Of a stretch of DNA of 64,000 nucleotides, positions 10,760-23,034 are shown one piece after another (the stretch's first letter is position 1; the number at the start of each line of letters is the position of its first letter). The notes under the pieces were generated by a model. It searched no databases, had not been told where the DNA came from, and worked only from the letters and a program-made list of their open reading frames with translations. The stretch comes from Anniella stebbinsi (taxonomy: Eukaryota > Chordata > Lepidosauria > Squamata > Anniellidae): contig JARDYH010000003.1 in the NCBI GenBank assembly GCA_029215795.1, positions 65,542,109 to 65,606,108 of the forward strand, given 5' to 3'. Position numbers and translations under genes: made by a program.

Positions 10760-11860
10760 TTCTATTCTAGTAGGAGTGAGATGAGGAGAGGGTTCCCCAT
10801 CAATCCATTCTTCAGAAGACACCCTACAGGAAAGAGCCAAGCTGTGCCAGCTAGAAGCAATAGAACTAGTAATACGCTTACTAAGCATCAGAATATATAT
10901 CACCATCATATCTCAGACTTGCATCTGACTATTTCTGCATTAAAGGGAAGCATGCCATGTCTGAATTCATATGCCACTTATTAAGCTAAGAGTAAGCTTA
11001 CACTTAGTATTATCCTTTGTATACAAACAACCCTGACATTTTTAAAGCTCTTTAACTTAAAGCTTCTCTCTGGCTTTGATTCTGGGTTATTCACTTTATT
11101 TGAACACTTTCTAGGCTTTTTTTTTTTTTTTTTAGTAATACTTGTTGAAAATCGCTAAAATAAGGAGACAAGTTCTGGAAACAATATATATCATTTGGGC
11201 ATAACATATATGTGTGCTCAGATGCCAAATTTTCTGTTTTATTTACTATTCTTTTTTATCTTCCTGACACTTTCTTTGTTTTTGAAAGTCTTTGCTGCAC
11301 ACTCAGGACGTCAAGCTACAAGCCATATATTTTGTTTTCCCACAACATTTCACTACCCTGTCATTTAATACTGCAAAGAATTCACAGCCATACACCAGTT
11401 ACTGCCTACAATTTGGGCAATTTTAGACAAACATGCACTAATTAAGGATGTGGAAGGAAAAGGCACATATTGATTACAAGCACTGAAGTCCTGGAAAACA
11501 GATAAAATATATATTGTTAAGACGTTAATAAGTAATTGTATCACACTTTGCTCGCATGCTGGTCTCTGGTATCAAAATCAAATGTTTTTTAAAAAAGTGT
11601 AAATTAAGTAAAGTAAGAATATGGCCTTTCCATTAGGTTGTAGTTCCACATTTCCACTTATACAATTCATCAGGTTAAGCCCTGAAACCAGTGGTGGCCA
11701 ACAGATTCCTCCTCAAAGCAGAGAGGGTTCAATCTGACATGCACATTAAACACCAAAGAGTCTCCAGCCATAATACCCAAGCATTTTCTACTTATGATCA
11801 CCTACTGAAGACCCATTCCGAGACAGTTAAATGGCAAATAGACCATCAGTGAAGTTGATA
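10760..11860. other. Gene-free stretch
   Basis: No recognisable coding frame or repeat apart from a T-run near 11119-11133. Confidence 0.4.
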
Positions 11861-11869
11861 TAAAACTGG

Positions 11870-12030
11870 CAGAACATAATCCATTTTGCGACTTCCTTTA
11901 CCACTCTGGTAGTAGCATTTTGGACCAACAGAGGTTTCTGGGCTGTCTTCAAGGACAGCCATATGTAAAAGACATCACAGTAGCCTACACAAAATAGTTT
12001 CTGCTTGATTATTGCTTCCCGACACTTCAT
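11870..12030 (-). mobile_element. L2-like RT C-terminal fragment, very decayed
   Basis: On the minus strand, codons for GYCDVFYIWLSLKTAQKPLL and LVQNATTRVV track the L2 segment [20 protein letters not shown] / [10 protein letters not shown]. Only this stretch aligns by eye. The rest has decayed. Confidence 0.55.
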
Positions 12031-12707
12031 TACTACTTGTATCTACATAGTTTGACATAAATAGATGTTCTTAGCTTTTCTGAATCCTGTATGAAAACTC
12101 CAAAATATTGTCTCCCCTCCAGCGGACATTCCTCATCTCCTTACATACAGACATACGGAATATACTAGCTGGAATGCAATTCACTCCTCTTTCATTCTAA
12201 GGCCACTGCTCCCATGCTACTACTGCTCTTGACCTGTGCAAATCTCTTCTGTGACCTGTTCAATCCACCATTTTGGGGCAGACTGATGGGGCACCAGACC
12301 AAGAGTGGTCAATGGCTAAAAAGAAAGACCAGGTAAAACAGTATCCATTTTCTGGCTCCATCAAGTCTGCAAAACAGCCACAACTATGGTTCTGGGCTAG
12401 GACTGAAATAAGGAAAACAGGACACAACAGCCCTTCACTGGCTTAGCTAAGGCTCAGCATCAACAGCCAGTTTTAGGAGCTCTGATTGTCAGTGAGTCAC
12501 ATGCTGATCACATGACATGGCTGATGCCTAACCATGCCAACAACCTGCATTAGCTAAAATTCCAACTTCTACACAGCAATTAAAAGACCAGGGGCATTGC
12601 CCTCATATGAAACTAGTCGCTGAAGTCCCATAGCACACATCTGGTACCAAATAAATACTAAACAGCTAGCCTGCAATCCTATACCAACTTACCCAACCCT
12701 AACCCTA

Positions 12708-12848
12708 AACCAGTGTGATGTAGTGGCTAACATGTTGGACTGGGAGTCGGGTGATCTGGGTTCTAGTCCCCACTCGGCCATGGAAACCCACTGGGTGACT
12801 CTCAGCTCAACCTACCTCACAGGGTTGTTGTTGTGGGGATAAAATGTT
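12708..12848 (+). mobile_element. MIR-like CORE-SINE with tRNA-derived head
   Basis: The head carries an A-box-like TAGTGGCTAACATGTTGGAC and a B-box-like GGGTTCTAGTCCC at about 12759-12771, as in a tRNA-derived RNA polymerase III promoter. The core follows (CCACTGGGTGACTCTCAGCT, ACCTCACAGGGTTGTTGTTG). The copy stops after GGGGATAAAATG, so the LINE-like tail is lost. Confidence 0.8.
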
Positions 12849-12849
12849 T

Positions 12850-13657
12850 GTTTGTTTTACAGGAAAATGACCAGAAGTAATGGGATGTGCAGGGAAGGCG
12901 TCATGAAAAGGACTCGCGAAAATCTGTGAGTGCCCAGTAATGAGTGTGCTATAAAACAGTCGTCTGATCCTCTCAAGCAGAAGTGACTGTGCGAACCTGG
13001 CCATTGTGAATCAGTGGTTGCTCTTCATTACGGTGGACATTGACGCATTGCCAAAATAGAGGAAATGCATCAACAAAAGAGGGGACAAAAGAGGGTATAG
13101 ATTTTCATAAAAGTTGCACATGCTGATGTATAAGTAGAGATGCAGATTTAGAAATAATTACTATACTTTAAGTACCGATACAATACATCTCACCATAGTG
13201 AGGGATACAGATGACCTCTTAGTCTTTCTAGTTTCAAAGATATGCTGAAACCATTGATTTCATCTGTTTTCTTCAGCTGGTCACAAAAAACCCCCCTGCA
13301 TTCTTTCTACTAGTATGGTTGTCATTTCATGACAGAGCTAAAATGACCACTCACCATATCATTATCAGATCTCTCAAAAAGTCCAGAAGTGGTGAATAAA
13401 ATGTTAGGGTGCAATAAAATATGCTATGAAAAAACTGACCACCATTCTATGCTGCAGACAATAGGTGATTCACAGAATTATTAAAATGAGCAATTGCCTA
13501 AATAAGGACAATGTCTGAACAAATACTGTAGATTCCATAAAGGAGGGAAGATGACTCATTTCTTTAAAACTCAAATTTGTATAATGCAGAGAAGCTACAC
13601 TATACTACTATCGTACCAAAGTAGGTCTGTTAAAGTTATGTTGTCATTTAAAAACAG

Positions 13658-13694
<37 letters not shown>

Positions 13695-14780
13695 GATAGA
13701 TAGACAGATAGATGATAGATGCTGATGGAGTCAGAATGTGAGACTGCCAACTTAAAGCAATAGATTACTCCAGAAATTCAAGTTGTTCTTGTTACTTGGA
13801 GTGATACATGTTTAGTCATGACACTCAATACTAATTTAAGTTACTTAAACCTCCTTTAGGCAAAGCAATTAACACTTTAAAGTGAAGCTGCCTAAATGCC
13901 TCAATACTCAAATGAAAAGAAAGATAAAACCTTCCTAGACAAGGCCACAGAATTTTAATGAGTAAATCTGGTCACAAAGTTCACATAGGATAATTTCTAG
14001 CAGTCCTTGTGGCTTCCAATTTATAAAGAAAAAATAGACTTATAGGTGGTCAGCAAAATAAGTGATCAATAGAGCTGCCTTTTTAAAGGACCTTTGTTAG
14101 ATAGAGGAAGGACAATGATAGTAGAAGAAGGAGCTCTAATTTATTAGCAGAAATTCCAAGTAGGCGATAGAGTGTTTGCTATATCCAGGTAATAAAAGAA
14201 ATTTATACTTCCAATGGGCTCAACTTGAAATTAAATGAAACCAGTCAGTTTCTGAAATAGCATCTATAAAGCCCTATGGCTGGCAGGGACATTTCACCTT
14301 TCCCCATCTGCCTTCATGAATGGAACAGTCTGGCAGGCCTCCTCTGGCCCACACTTTTAATTGTGTGACGCAGCCTTCTGCATAAGAAAAAGGGTAACTG
14401 GATGAAGCTTAATTTTCCTCATGCACAGTTCTTGAGCAAGGGGTGGCGGAGCTTGTGCATTGTGGGAAAGCATCTCTGGATACCAGCCATAGTCTACTCT
14501 AGCCTCCTTTGATATTGGCATGGAATACCTAGCCATGTGGCCATCAGCCTGGACATCTTATTCTTGCTCTGAACACCTGTGCCAGCTGGAAAATATAAGG
14601 GTACAGAAACTTCAGCGTTTTGGAACAACTAGCTGGCTTAATAAGAGATTATATTTCATAGCTTCTTTCTCTCTCTTAGCTATCCTAAAACAACATATGC
14701 TCAGGTAGATTCTAAAAAGTGGGATCATTTTGCTTGAGATGCTGTCCATTAGCTTCTCATTTTTTGTTTTGTGTTTACTA
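12850..14780. other. Gene-free stretch with a GATA microsatellite
   Basis: No coding signal is recognised. The only clear structure is the (GATA)n array at 13660-13720. Confidence 0.4.
13660..13720. repeat. (GATA)n microsatellite
   Basis: Tandem ATAG/GATA units with a few substitutions (GATGATAGATAGACAG) towards the right. Confidence 0.95.
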
Positions 14781-14789
14781 ACATATTTT

Positions 14790-14885
14790 AAATTATATTT
14801 TATTTTATAACATTTATATCCTGTTGTATCTCTGAGGAATTCTAGGCAGCTCACAAGTAAATAAGCTAATCATTTTTTAAAAATC
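14790..14885 (-). mobile_element. LINE/SINE 3' tail fragment
   Basis: ATTTTATAACATTTATATCC followed by a decayed CTAGGCAGCTCACAA block resembles the minus-strand L2/CORE-SINE tail. It is too diverged to assign further. Confidence 0.4.
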
Positions 14886-14954
14886 CCTCCATAACATGAA
14901 GTTCAAACAACCTAGCACAAAGACACAACACACAGCAATCAAAAATATTTAGTA

Positions 14955-16790
14955 TTGTTTATATTATTATTACTTATTTTAAGATAACGCCCAACTGGAA
15001 ATGCCCTCGCAGCAGTTTACAATAATAAAACCAAACAACAACATCATCATCATTATAAATACATAAATAACTACTACTAATAAAATAATACAAATATAAT
15101 AATTAAACATTAAAACATTTTTTTAAAATAAAAACATCAAAAACATTGAGGAGCCAGCAGTAAAATAAATAAAGCAACAGATTAAAGGTTCAATGCCCAC
15201 TTAAAGAGAAAAGTCTTAACCTGGTGTCTGAATGTACACAATAAAGATACAAGGCAGCTGTATTCATCAGTAACTAAAAATTTTAGTTAGACATACATAT
15301 AATGTGCTGTCCAGACAGGAAGTTAGCCAGGCTATCTCTGTCCAACTAGGGTCGTAGCTGGTATATTAGCCAAAGAAGATAAAATGCACTTCATGCCACT
15401 GAAGTCACATGGGCCTCAAGTGACAGAGCTGGATTTATAAGTACTCCCAGACTATGAAGAACTTGCTCCTTCTGGGGAAATGCAACCCTATTTACAGCAG
15501 GTTGAATTCCACTCAACTGGACAGATAAATCACCTACGAACAAAACCTCCATCGTATCTGGATTGAGTCTCTGTTTATGGGCCCTCATCCAGCCCATTAC
15601 CGAGTCCAAGCACCAATTCAGGATTGCCACTGCCTCACCTGCATTTGATGAAAAGGAGAGCTGCAGTTGGGTGTCAACTGCCTATTTATGACACTTCCCT
15701 CTGGACAACTTCTCCCAGCAGTTTCATATAGATATTAAAAAGCATGGGGGACAAAACAGAGTTCAGAGGGACACCACAATGGAGTCTCCATGAGGCAGAA
15801 TACAGTAGCCCAGCACCACCTTCTGGAACCAGCCATCCAAGTAGGAATGGAACCACTGTAAACACCCAGTTCAGACAGCCTCCCCAGAAAGATGCCATGG
15901 TCGATGGTACTGAAAACCGCTGAAAGGTGTAGGAGAATCAACAGAGATGCACTCCTCCTGTCTTTCTCCTGACATAGGTCATTCCATAGGCAATGTCCAC
16001 CATGAAACCAGGCCTAAAATCCAACTAAAATGGATTTAGGTAATCAATATCATACAGAAGCGCCTGACATTGGTAAGCAACCATCCACTCAATCACCTTG
16101 CCTAAAAAATAGAAGATTGGCCACTGGTCTAAAATTATTGAGGTCCTGTGGCTCTAGCCCCAGGTTTTAAAGAGATTGGTAGTCAGCCATCTCTCAAGGA
16201 AGTATTGATCACTTCCTGGATCCAGGTCCTCAGGCCAGATCTACTGGTTATAATCAGCCAAGTAGGGCAAGGATCAAGATCACAGGTGGTCAAACAGAAA
16301 GATTCAAGCACTCTGCCCAAATCATCAAACCTCAATAACTGAAACTCATGCCATAAAACTGGACCAGATGGTACACTGGACACCTCCACCATCTGCTTTG
16401 CATCACCTGTGGAGTCAAAGTTGTGGCAGATCTGAGCGACTTTGTTCTCAAAGTGAACTGCAAATCGATCATCACAAGCAATCAAGGGTTCAATTAGTTC
16501 TTTCTTCTTATCAGGCTGTACAAGGCCATGAACCACCTCAAAAATCTCTGCAAAGCAACACTGTGAATATGCAATGATGCTGGAAAAGAAATTGCCACCA
16601 TCACTGCCATGGAGTAGGCTCGATAATGGGCTCTAAGCTGTGTTCAGTCAGATTTGGCACAAGTCTTCCTCCATCTGCACTCAAGTGGTCTTCCCCTTCT
16701 CTTCCTAGGTGCTCAGTATACCATGGTGCCAAACGGGCATAGCAGAGGGGAGAAAACACTCAGAAGCTATTGTGTTGGTCTATTGGTTTT
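14955..16790 (-). mobile_element. L2-clade LINE copy C, 1.8 kb, old and decayed
   Basis: On the minus strand this runs from the linker upstream of the RT to the 3' tail. Readable pieces, in order, are VHGLVQPDKKKELIEPL and DRFAVHFENKVAQICHNF (16536 leftwards), LHLSAVFSTIDHGIFLGRL (15941 leftwards), NWCLDSVMGWMRAHKQRLNP and LINPALSLEAHVTSVA (15630-15391). The tail is near 14960-15180. Frames change repeatedly and stops interrupt it. It extends further 5' than copies A and B. Confidence 0.82.
15391..16536 (-). pseudogene. Decayed L2 linker and reverse transcriptase
   Basis: This is the coding relic within L2 copy C. The linker (16536-16183) and the RT palm (15941-15735, with FSTIDHG in place of FDTIDHG) read in different frames; the thumb region is at 15630-15391. 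The YADD motif is not readable in an open frame. Several frameshifts and the loss of catalytic residues make it inactive. Confidence 0.8.
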
Positions 16791-17309
16791 TTTCATTTTT
16801 TTTCCTACTAAGACTGCAGCTTATCAAGATTGCTTTAAAATGTACACCTCAAATAAACCAGTAATACAATTATTATACACTTGTGAGAATAAAAGTAAGG
16901 CGAGAGCAATGGTATAAGGATACAAAAAAAATCCATATTTGACTAATGGAAAGAAAGAAGCCAAGATACTTTGACATTCCATTATTTCAGCACTGTGTAT
17001 ATTGCACTTGTTTTAAAATAGTGTTGAAGAAAATGATCAGAGGTGTAGATTTGAGATGTTCCTGATCTCATTATGATTCCTAGGCTAATGCTCTGTCTAA
17101 GTGTGCCATCTACCAACTTTGGCTTGTTTGCCAGCTATTCCTTCTCTGACACGCCCCAAGCATGGGGAATAGGAAAGGGGTATTTACTGGAGCTCAGAGA
17201 TCCAGGGTGATGGTGGGTCAGGCTGCAATCCCAATACCACAAGGGAAAAAGGATGCTAATATCATACTTGAGGATATTTATGGAAACTAATTTCCCCTCT
17301 ACTATGTAC

Positions 17310-17625
17310 TAGGGGTGTGCAGAGTGGGTCTTCTCCACCCCAAAATTTGGAGCAGAGCTCCATTGAGGCATTTCTCTGCCCTTATTTCCGGAGCGGGTCC
17401 CTTTCTCCACTCTGCCAGATAGTTTGGTGAAAAACCACCTCATTTCGGGTAACCAGTACATTCTTGTCAATGGGAATTAACAGAAATGCTCACTGCTCTT
17501 TCAGTTTTAAAGAAAAACGCATGCAAATTGGCACAGTGACAGCTTTTAAAGAGGGCTTTAGGCATGCCAAGTTTGGAGCAGATCCCTGCATACAGTGATT
17601 TATAGGGAATTTTTAAATTCCAAGC
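17310..17625. repeat. Probable interspersed repeat beginning TAGGGGTGTGCA
   Basis: TAGGGGTGTGCAGAGTGGGT at 17310 resembles the start of an abundant squamate repeat as I remember it. The following text (GGAGCGGGTCCC, AAATTGGCACAGTGACAGC, CAAGTTTGGAGCAGATCC) has the character of a repeat with internal similarity. The right end is not defined, and there is no second copy in the window to prove it. Confidence 0.35.
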
Positions 17626-17639
17626 TCATATGTCTTCTC

Positions 17640-19900
17640 AGGCACCTCTCGTGCCTTGATCTGTATGGCGAGGGAGAGGGAAACGAAGCACCGAGAGAAA
17701 AGTGCTTATCACTATAATAAATAAGTAAAAATATATTAATAAAACTGCAACAGCAGCACATAGCTTGCCCATCCTCAGAGAGGACAGGAGGTTTGCAGGA
17801 AAAGGAGGAGGAAGCACCCCTCCCCATTGTAAATTGGGCATATTGGAGCAAGTCGAGTCAGGGCAACAACAGCTTCCCTGTAGGAGGCTACATGGGAGAG
17901 GGAGGAGGACGACAATGACGCCCCCCCCCCCGCACTGGAAGCCCAGCCAGCCAGTAGGGCTAATAATTTAACTGAAATAAACGATCTGCCTGATTCAGGT
18001 GTAGAAGTTTACTCACTCACAATGCCAGCTCAGCAGCACTTTCACACTGTGGCTGACTTCTATGAGTACGAGCAGAAATGCACAACCAACAACCAGCCCT
18101 GGACTCCCTCTCTCCCCGGATGGCCAGAACCAGCAGCAAAGGTGTTTCCCACGCCTCATGATGGAATGTTATCAAAATGTGCTTTGTTAATTGTGTACAG
18201 CTTGTGTGTACTGCACAACCCTAACACAAACATCCAAGTACAAGAAGACGACACTTGTAACTTTCAAGCAAAGTGCTGCTGGAAAGGCTCAACTTAGGGC
18301 TTTATCACACCTACATTTCCCCCCCCCCCCACACACACACACGGTTTGCTTCTGCGGTTCCCCCTTGGTTTCCTATGCGAGTCTAACATTTTGATTTACA
18401 CGTGCTCGGTATTGCTGCGGTACCTGTGATACCTGCAATACCTGCCTGTGCCTTTTGGACTTTGCCTGTTCAGGGATACATCGAAACAGAAACTAAAAAC
18501 CCCGACCTCAGGGCGAGAGAGCAGCAGGACCGAGACGAGGTCATGCGAGTCCAGCGCTGAAGAAGTGGAGCAAAGTTGCGGAGGGTGTGCTTAAAACCGC
18601 CCGTGTAATAACAACCGTAGAGGAAGGAGAGCTACAGCACGTCAAACTGTTAAGGGGAAATAATAATAAGGGGGGAAAGTGGGGGGGGGGAAGAGAAATG
18701 AAATGTGAAGAGAGAATTGGACTGGGCACAGCTGGAAGAGAATTTTAAAACATCTGTTTTAACAGCTGTTAAATTAAAACCAAAGAAGAAGAACAATGCA
18801 ATTCATAAAAAAAGAAAACACTTGAATATTTCTATATTCTATATTCTATATCTACATTTGTCTTTTTTCTATATTATATAAAATTGCAATGGTTGAGAAA
18901 ATGATCTGAACCCTTATTCACCCCCCTAGATCCTCCAACTTTTATCCAAAACTATACAATTCCTCCAATGGCAGTTTGCCACCTGCATTCAACACACTTA
19001 AATCAAGGTGTGTGCTTTTGGTGGGGGAAAGAAATCACTGTTGCACAGTTACAAAGGCACATTGGTGTCTTTATTCCTTTAAAATCCTTTATATCCAATT
19101 AAATTCAATAGATGGTATCAGAAAATGAGTATATGACTGTCACCACATGGCTCATAGTTAATTTGTACCATTTTTCTCCACTCTTCTATAAGGAGCAAAC
19201 ATCTACGCAATATCTATCTGCACTCTAGAGTCAAATTTAAGTCAAAATGTATGCTGCTTCACATCTGTAAATCGCAGCTCACTCTATTCCTAATCCTGTC
19301 AATGAGAGACAAGCAGTGGGCGGCCATTTGTGCTATAGCTACGCTTCGACATGCTGCTCAAAAATCGGGGTGATATTTCAGCATGAGCACAAGTGAAAAA
19401 GGTTTTCCAATCAAACTAAACTGGTTAAGGGAAACAACTCCCATTTATCATAAGACTACTGAGAGAGAAAAGCACTCTCTGCAATTTCCAACCGTACATT
19501 CCTAGATAAAGAACGCTATAACCTATTTTCCTTTTCATTGTCAGGGCTATATGAAACTCTTAAGGGAAATTCACATAGAAAATGAGAATGAGGATACAAC
19601 CCACTGATTCTGACGTTAATGTAATCTCATATACAATGGCTGGTGCCCATTGAATTCAGTGGCACAGAGGGCAGGAGAAATGAAAGGAGATGGTGCCAAA
19701 GGGTCACAGTAGGCAGATCCAAGGGGACTTCTGTTTGCACAAATGGTTGAGAGAGATCCCTGATCCATACAACACAAAAATAGTCCTTTGAGCCCACATT
19801 TGTCTGCTCATTCAGAACACCTGCTTCACAAAAGACAAGCTAGTTAATTTCTCCAAGTCTTCTCTAAAGTACTCTAAAATGTATTCCTGGAAATGAAAAC
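17640..19900. other. Gene-free stretch with a CpG-richer patch
   Basis: CpG-richer sequence at 18340-18620 stands out (GTGCTCGGTATTGCTGCGG, GACCGAGACGAGGTCATGCG). It may be another non-autonomous DNA element starting near TTTATCACACC at 18301, but no convincing matching end was found. Homopolymers of C occur near 17920 and 18320, and of G near 18680. No gene is recognised. Confidence 0.35.
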
Positions 19901-19904
19901 TTCA

Positions 19905-20075
19905 CCCCAAAATCAATTTATCCCAAACACATTAGCCACCCAGACCGTGCCCCAAGATCACTGCCAGATTAATTCCCCCCAAACTCATTAACCACTTAGA
20001 TCCTGCCCCAAGATCACCCCAAGATCAGTTCCCCCCAACTTCCTACTCACCCAGATCCTGCCCAAATGAATTCCT
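19905..20075. repeat. Imperfect tandem repeat, roughly 60-bp unit
   Basis: Three diverged units share the order ATTA(G/A)CCAC, CAGA(C)CGTGCCCCAAGATCA or TAGATCCTGCCCCAAGATCA, then TTCCCCCC. The third is shortened. The frames it opens are not convincing as protein. Confidence 0.55.
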
Positions 20076-21161
20076 CTTCAATGAACCCTCAATCCACTCA
20101 GACTCTGTTTCAGCCTCCAAAAGAAAATGTTCTCTTTTCTCTACTTCTCTTGCCCATACCATTCCCACTTACATGTGCAAAGAATTCCCTCTTCCTAGCA
20201 ACCTTCTACCACTTTTCCTGGAGGGAACTTACTCTTCCTCCCACAAGTCCCTACTGCTATGTTCTCTTCCTCCTGCATCCATGAACTGATTGGAATTGGA
20301 AGTCGATACAACTGGTGCATTGCTTCTTTTCAGTTGAATTGACTCCTTGCTTGCTTCCATAGGTAGAGGACTGCACATTTTGGATTATTTCTCCTGACTT
20401 TTGTGCTAGGTATGCTCACTTTTCCTTGTCAGGCAAAGAGGAACCAGGCAGCAGTAGGAAATGTAGAGGTGCCCATTCCCAACATGACTCTTCCCAGGCG
20501 TGCAAGGATGGGAAGGCTCTGAGGCAGGCTCTGTCCTCAGAGGTGAGAAGCACTGAGGAAGGGAGGTGGCTAGATTGATGGTGGGGCTGTGCCATGTTGT
20601 GAGCAGCAGTATAACTATCCCCAATCATAGCCAGCCTAATCGGTTAAGCAGAAGGGAAGGGAAGTAAAGGGAGGACAGGTTTAGGGCTCTCTGTGTAAAC
20701 ATGCAGTCAGAGAGATGATTGGATCAGGATACCAGCATAGATGATCATGCTTTGCATAAATTTTTCAGTCCTGAGATCAGGAACATATTTATGAGTGAAC
20801 GAGAGCACTCTCCCAACTGCACTACCTCACTTCCTCTGGATATGAACACTGATTGCTTCAAATTCTCAGCATGTGTGCCCAGCATGCATGTTCAGTAGAT
20901 TGCTGGAGAAGGACAGGAGAAGATCAATGATCAAGTGTAACACTTGGCAGCAGGTGAGCCATATACTGGAGCCATATACTGGTTGCAGGCTATCTCAATG
21001 CTACAAGTGGTGGTAGTGGTGATGGGGCATCTTCCCATTCACTTAGAGCTGTAACCTCTTAGATATAAGTTTAGTGTTATGATGCCACCACATCTGAATA
21101 CTATATCTAATACTAGAGGAGTAATCTCTTATACAGATTACTCTTCTAGTCTTGGTACGGA

Positions 21162-21209
21162 GAGAAAATAGGAAGCTTATGAATTAAATAGAGTTGCTTC
21201 CTTCCTTTT
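21162..21209. repeat. Left flank repeat of E1, duplicated at 22416-22461
   Basis: GAGAAAATAGGAAGCTTATG and the following AATTAAATAGAGTTGCTTCC recur with few changes at 22416 onward. This is half of the local duplication that preserves the pre-insertion site of E1. Confidence 0.8.
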
Positions 21210-21210
21210 T

Positions 21211-22157
21211 GACTAGGTTTGCATGACACAACAATCCATTGTGGCTTGTCATGTGAAACAATCCATGGTGGGTTGTCGTGTCATCCAAATCTGGACCACT
21301 TCCTGCAACATAGTTTATTTTTTGCCAACAAGCCACCCTGACAACCCATGGCTTGTTTTAGGGTGGTTTTTTTTTACCCATGATGGGTTGGTGTGTTGTC
21401 TGAACCTCACAGAGCCAACCCATCACGGGTTGTGGAGATCGGGCAACAAGCCATTTGGCAAGAACCCTTGCCACTCTTCCAAAGTGATCTCGCTGGTGCT
21501 GCAAAAAAAACCCTCCAACTGATGCTCAAGCGCCACTTTGGAGGGCTGTCACTCATTCACCAACCCCTTTGTTTTATCAGTTTTTGGCTCCTGACATTTG
21601 CATGAATGGGGCTATATTTTGCAGTTGCACCAGTGCACACTTATGGCTGTCAAATATATATAGTGTTGCCTTGACCATGCCAATGCCTGTCAAAGGAAAG
21701 GAAGTGCAGTATGAAACATACAAGGAAATTGACAAGATGGGACTACACATAGGCTGATTGGACAATCGTTGACAGTTACAGGTTGGAAAAAGGAACAAAA
21801 TTGGCCATTTAGCAAGGTAATCCCTGGGTTTTTAAGTGTTGGACTGACACTTGTGGGTGCCCTGCTTCCATTCCACAGTTCTCCAAGTCTCCAGCAAGAT
21901 CTAGCTTTCCCCCACTCTTTTCGCTGCTCCCATTACTGCTCTGAATAGGTGTTGTGAAAAAAGGGAAGAGCCATTTTTTTAAAAAAAGCTAGGGAGCAAG
22001 CTGGGTTCTGTCATACAGGATGCAGGGAAACCACGTAGAGTACTGAGGGTGAACAAGGGGGAGAATAACCCACGGGGAGCACTGTGGGTTGTTCCAAAAC
22101 TAATCCACACTACGTAGCTAATTTGGAAGGTGGGTTGCCGTGTCATATAGACTCACC
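21211..22157. mobile_element. 0.95-kb terminal-inverted-repeat element (E1), non-autonomous
   Basis: The left end AGGTTTGCATGACACAACAA pairs with the right end, whose reverse complement reads GAGTCTATATGACACGGCAA. Inner palindromes repeat ACAATCCATTGTGG, CCATGGTGGGTTGTCGTGTC and GGTGTGTTGTCTGAAC. The middle is similar to 39060-39245 (tracts with TGACAGTTGACAGG and TTAGCAAGG). Direct flanks are duplicated at 22416-22513 without the element, which supports insertion. No transposase frame is visible. Confidence 0.65.
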
Positions 22158-22194
22158 CACTGTCTCTTACTGGTTTTCAGGATAACATACTGTG

Positions 22195-22290
22195 AATCCA
22201 TGTCACTATTACATGCATAATGCACCTGATGAACTGGACAATGTCCGTGAAACCTTATGCCATAATAAATGTACTTGTCTTTAAGACGCT
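22195..22290 (+). repeat. Interspersed repeat tail ending in AATAAA
   Basis: CACCTGATGAACTGGACAAT, GTGAAACCTTATGCCATAAT and AAATGTACTTGTCTTTAAG follow the layout of a vertebrate repeat end I remember (CTGATGAAG...GAAAGCTTATGC...AATAAA). The family name is uncertain. Confidence 0.45.
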
Positions 22291-22415
22291 TTGCTTTTCA
22301 TATAGCAGATATAGGACTGATTTCCTGTACAAGTGTCATTGCTAGCTTTGCCAGGGCTGCTTATTCCTTCAAAAGACCTTGCCTATCCTCAACAACTGAC
22401 CTGAAAGGGGAGGGG

Positions 22416-22513
22416 GAGAAAATAGGAAGCTTATAAATTAAATACAGTTGCTTTGTTCCTCTTGCGTCTCCTTCAGGATACACTGTGAATTCACACAATG
22501 ATTATATGCACAG
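22416..22513. repeat. Duplicated, element-free version of the E1 insertion site
   Basis: The first half matches 21162-21209. The second half (GTCTCCTTCAGGATACACTG, GATTATATGCAC) matches 22160-22230 on the other side of E1. The two halves are contiguous here, as expected for an unoccupied copy. Confidence 0.65.
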
Positions 22514-23001
22514 ATCATCAAAGTCTGGTTTTCTGTGTGGCTTTCTGCGCTGTGAGAGCAGGTGATACAGATCACGGATCTGGTGGTAGTTCATAACTTT
22601 GTTGACGCTGCAGCCTGCAGGTGTCTCTGGGTCAGGGTTTTTTTATATTCCTGGTGTGTGGTGGATTGAAGACTGAAATATGCCCTAACTGTGTAATATC
22701 TCTGTGTCATTAAAAGTGATGAAATTCTCTTCATGGTTTAAGATTTCATAGGTTATTGAGGTGAGAACAGAGCAGAGTGCAAAATTCATACACAGGCAAG
22801 GATCGCAACAGAACTCAAAAGGGGAAAAAGAAGAAAAAGCTAACTGTCATGCCATTTAAAAATGAGTGTCCAGGAGTTGTGTACATTGTGATCGCCTACC
22901 TGTGGCGTTTGCATAAGACTGTGGATGCCCCTGTTTCTTGGCTAGAAAGTATCCTATGATTTGGCTGAGAACTAATTGTTTCCACATTTGTATGAAGGAC
23001 A

Positions 23002-23002
<1 letters not shown>

Positions 23003-23032
<30 letters not shown>
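23003..23032. repeat. (CA)n microsatellite
   Basis: An uninterrupted run of about 15 CA units. Confidence 0.95.

Positions 23033-23034
<2 letters not shown>

Noticed and set aside
12708..12790. Functional tRNA gene
   Set aside because: A- and B-box-like motifs are present, but the sequence does not fold as a tRNA by eye and continues into a SINE core.
13660..13720. CRISPR-like or structured tandem array
   Set aside because: Plain GATA microsatellite without spacers; eukaryotic DNA.
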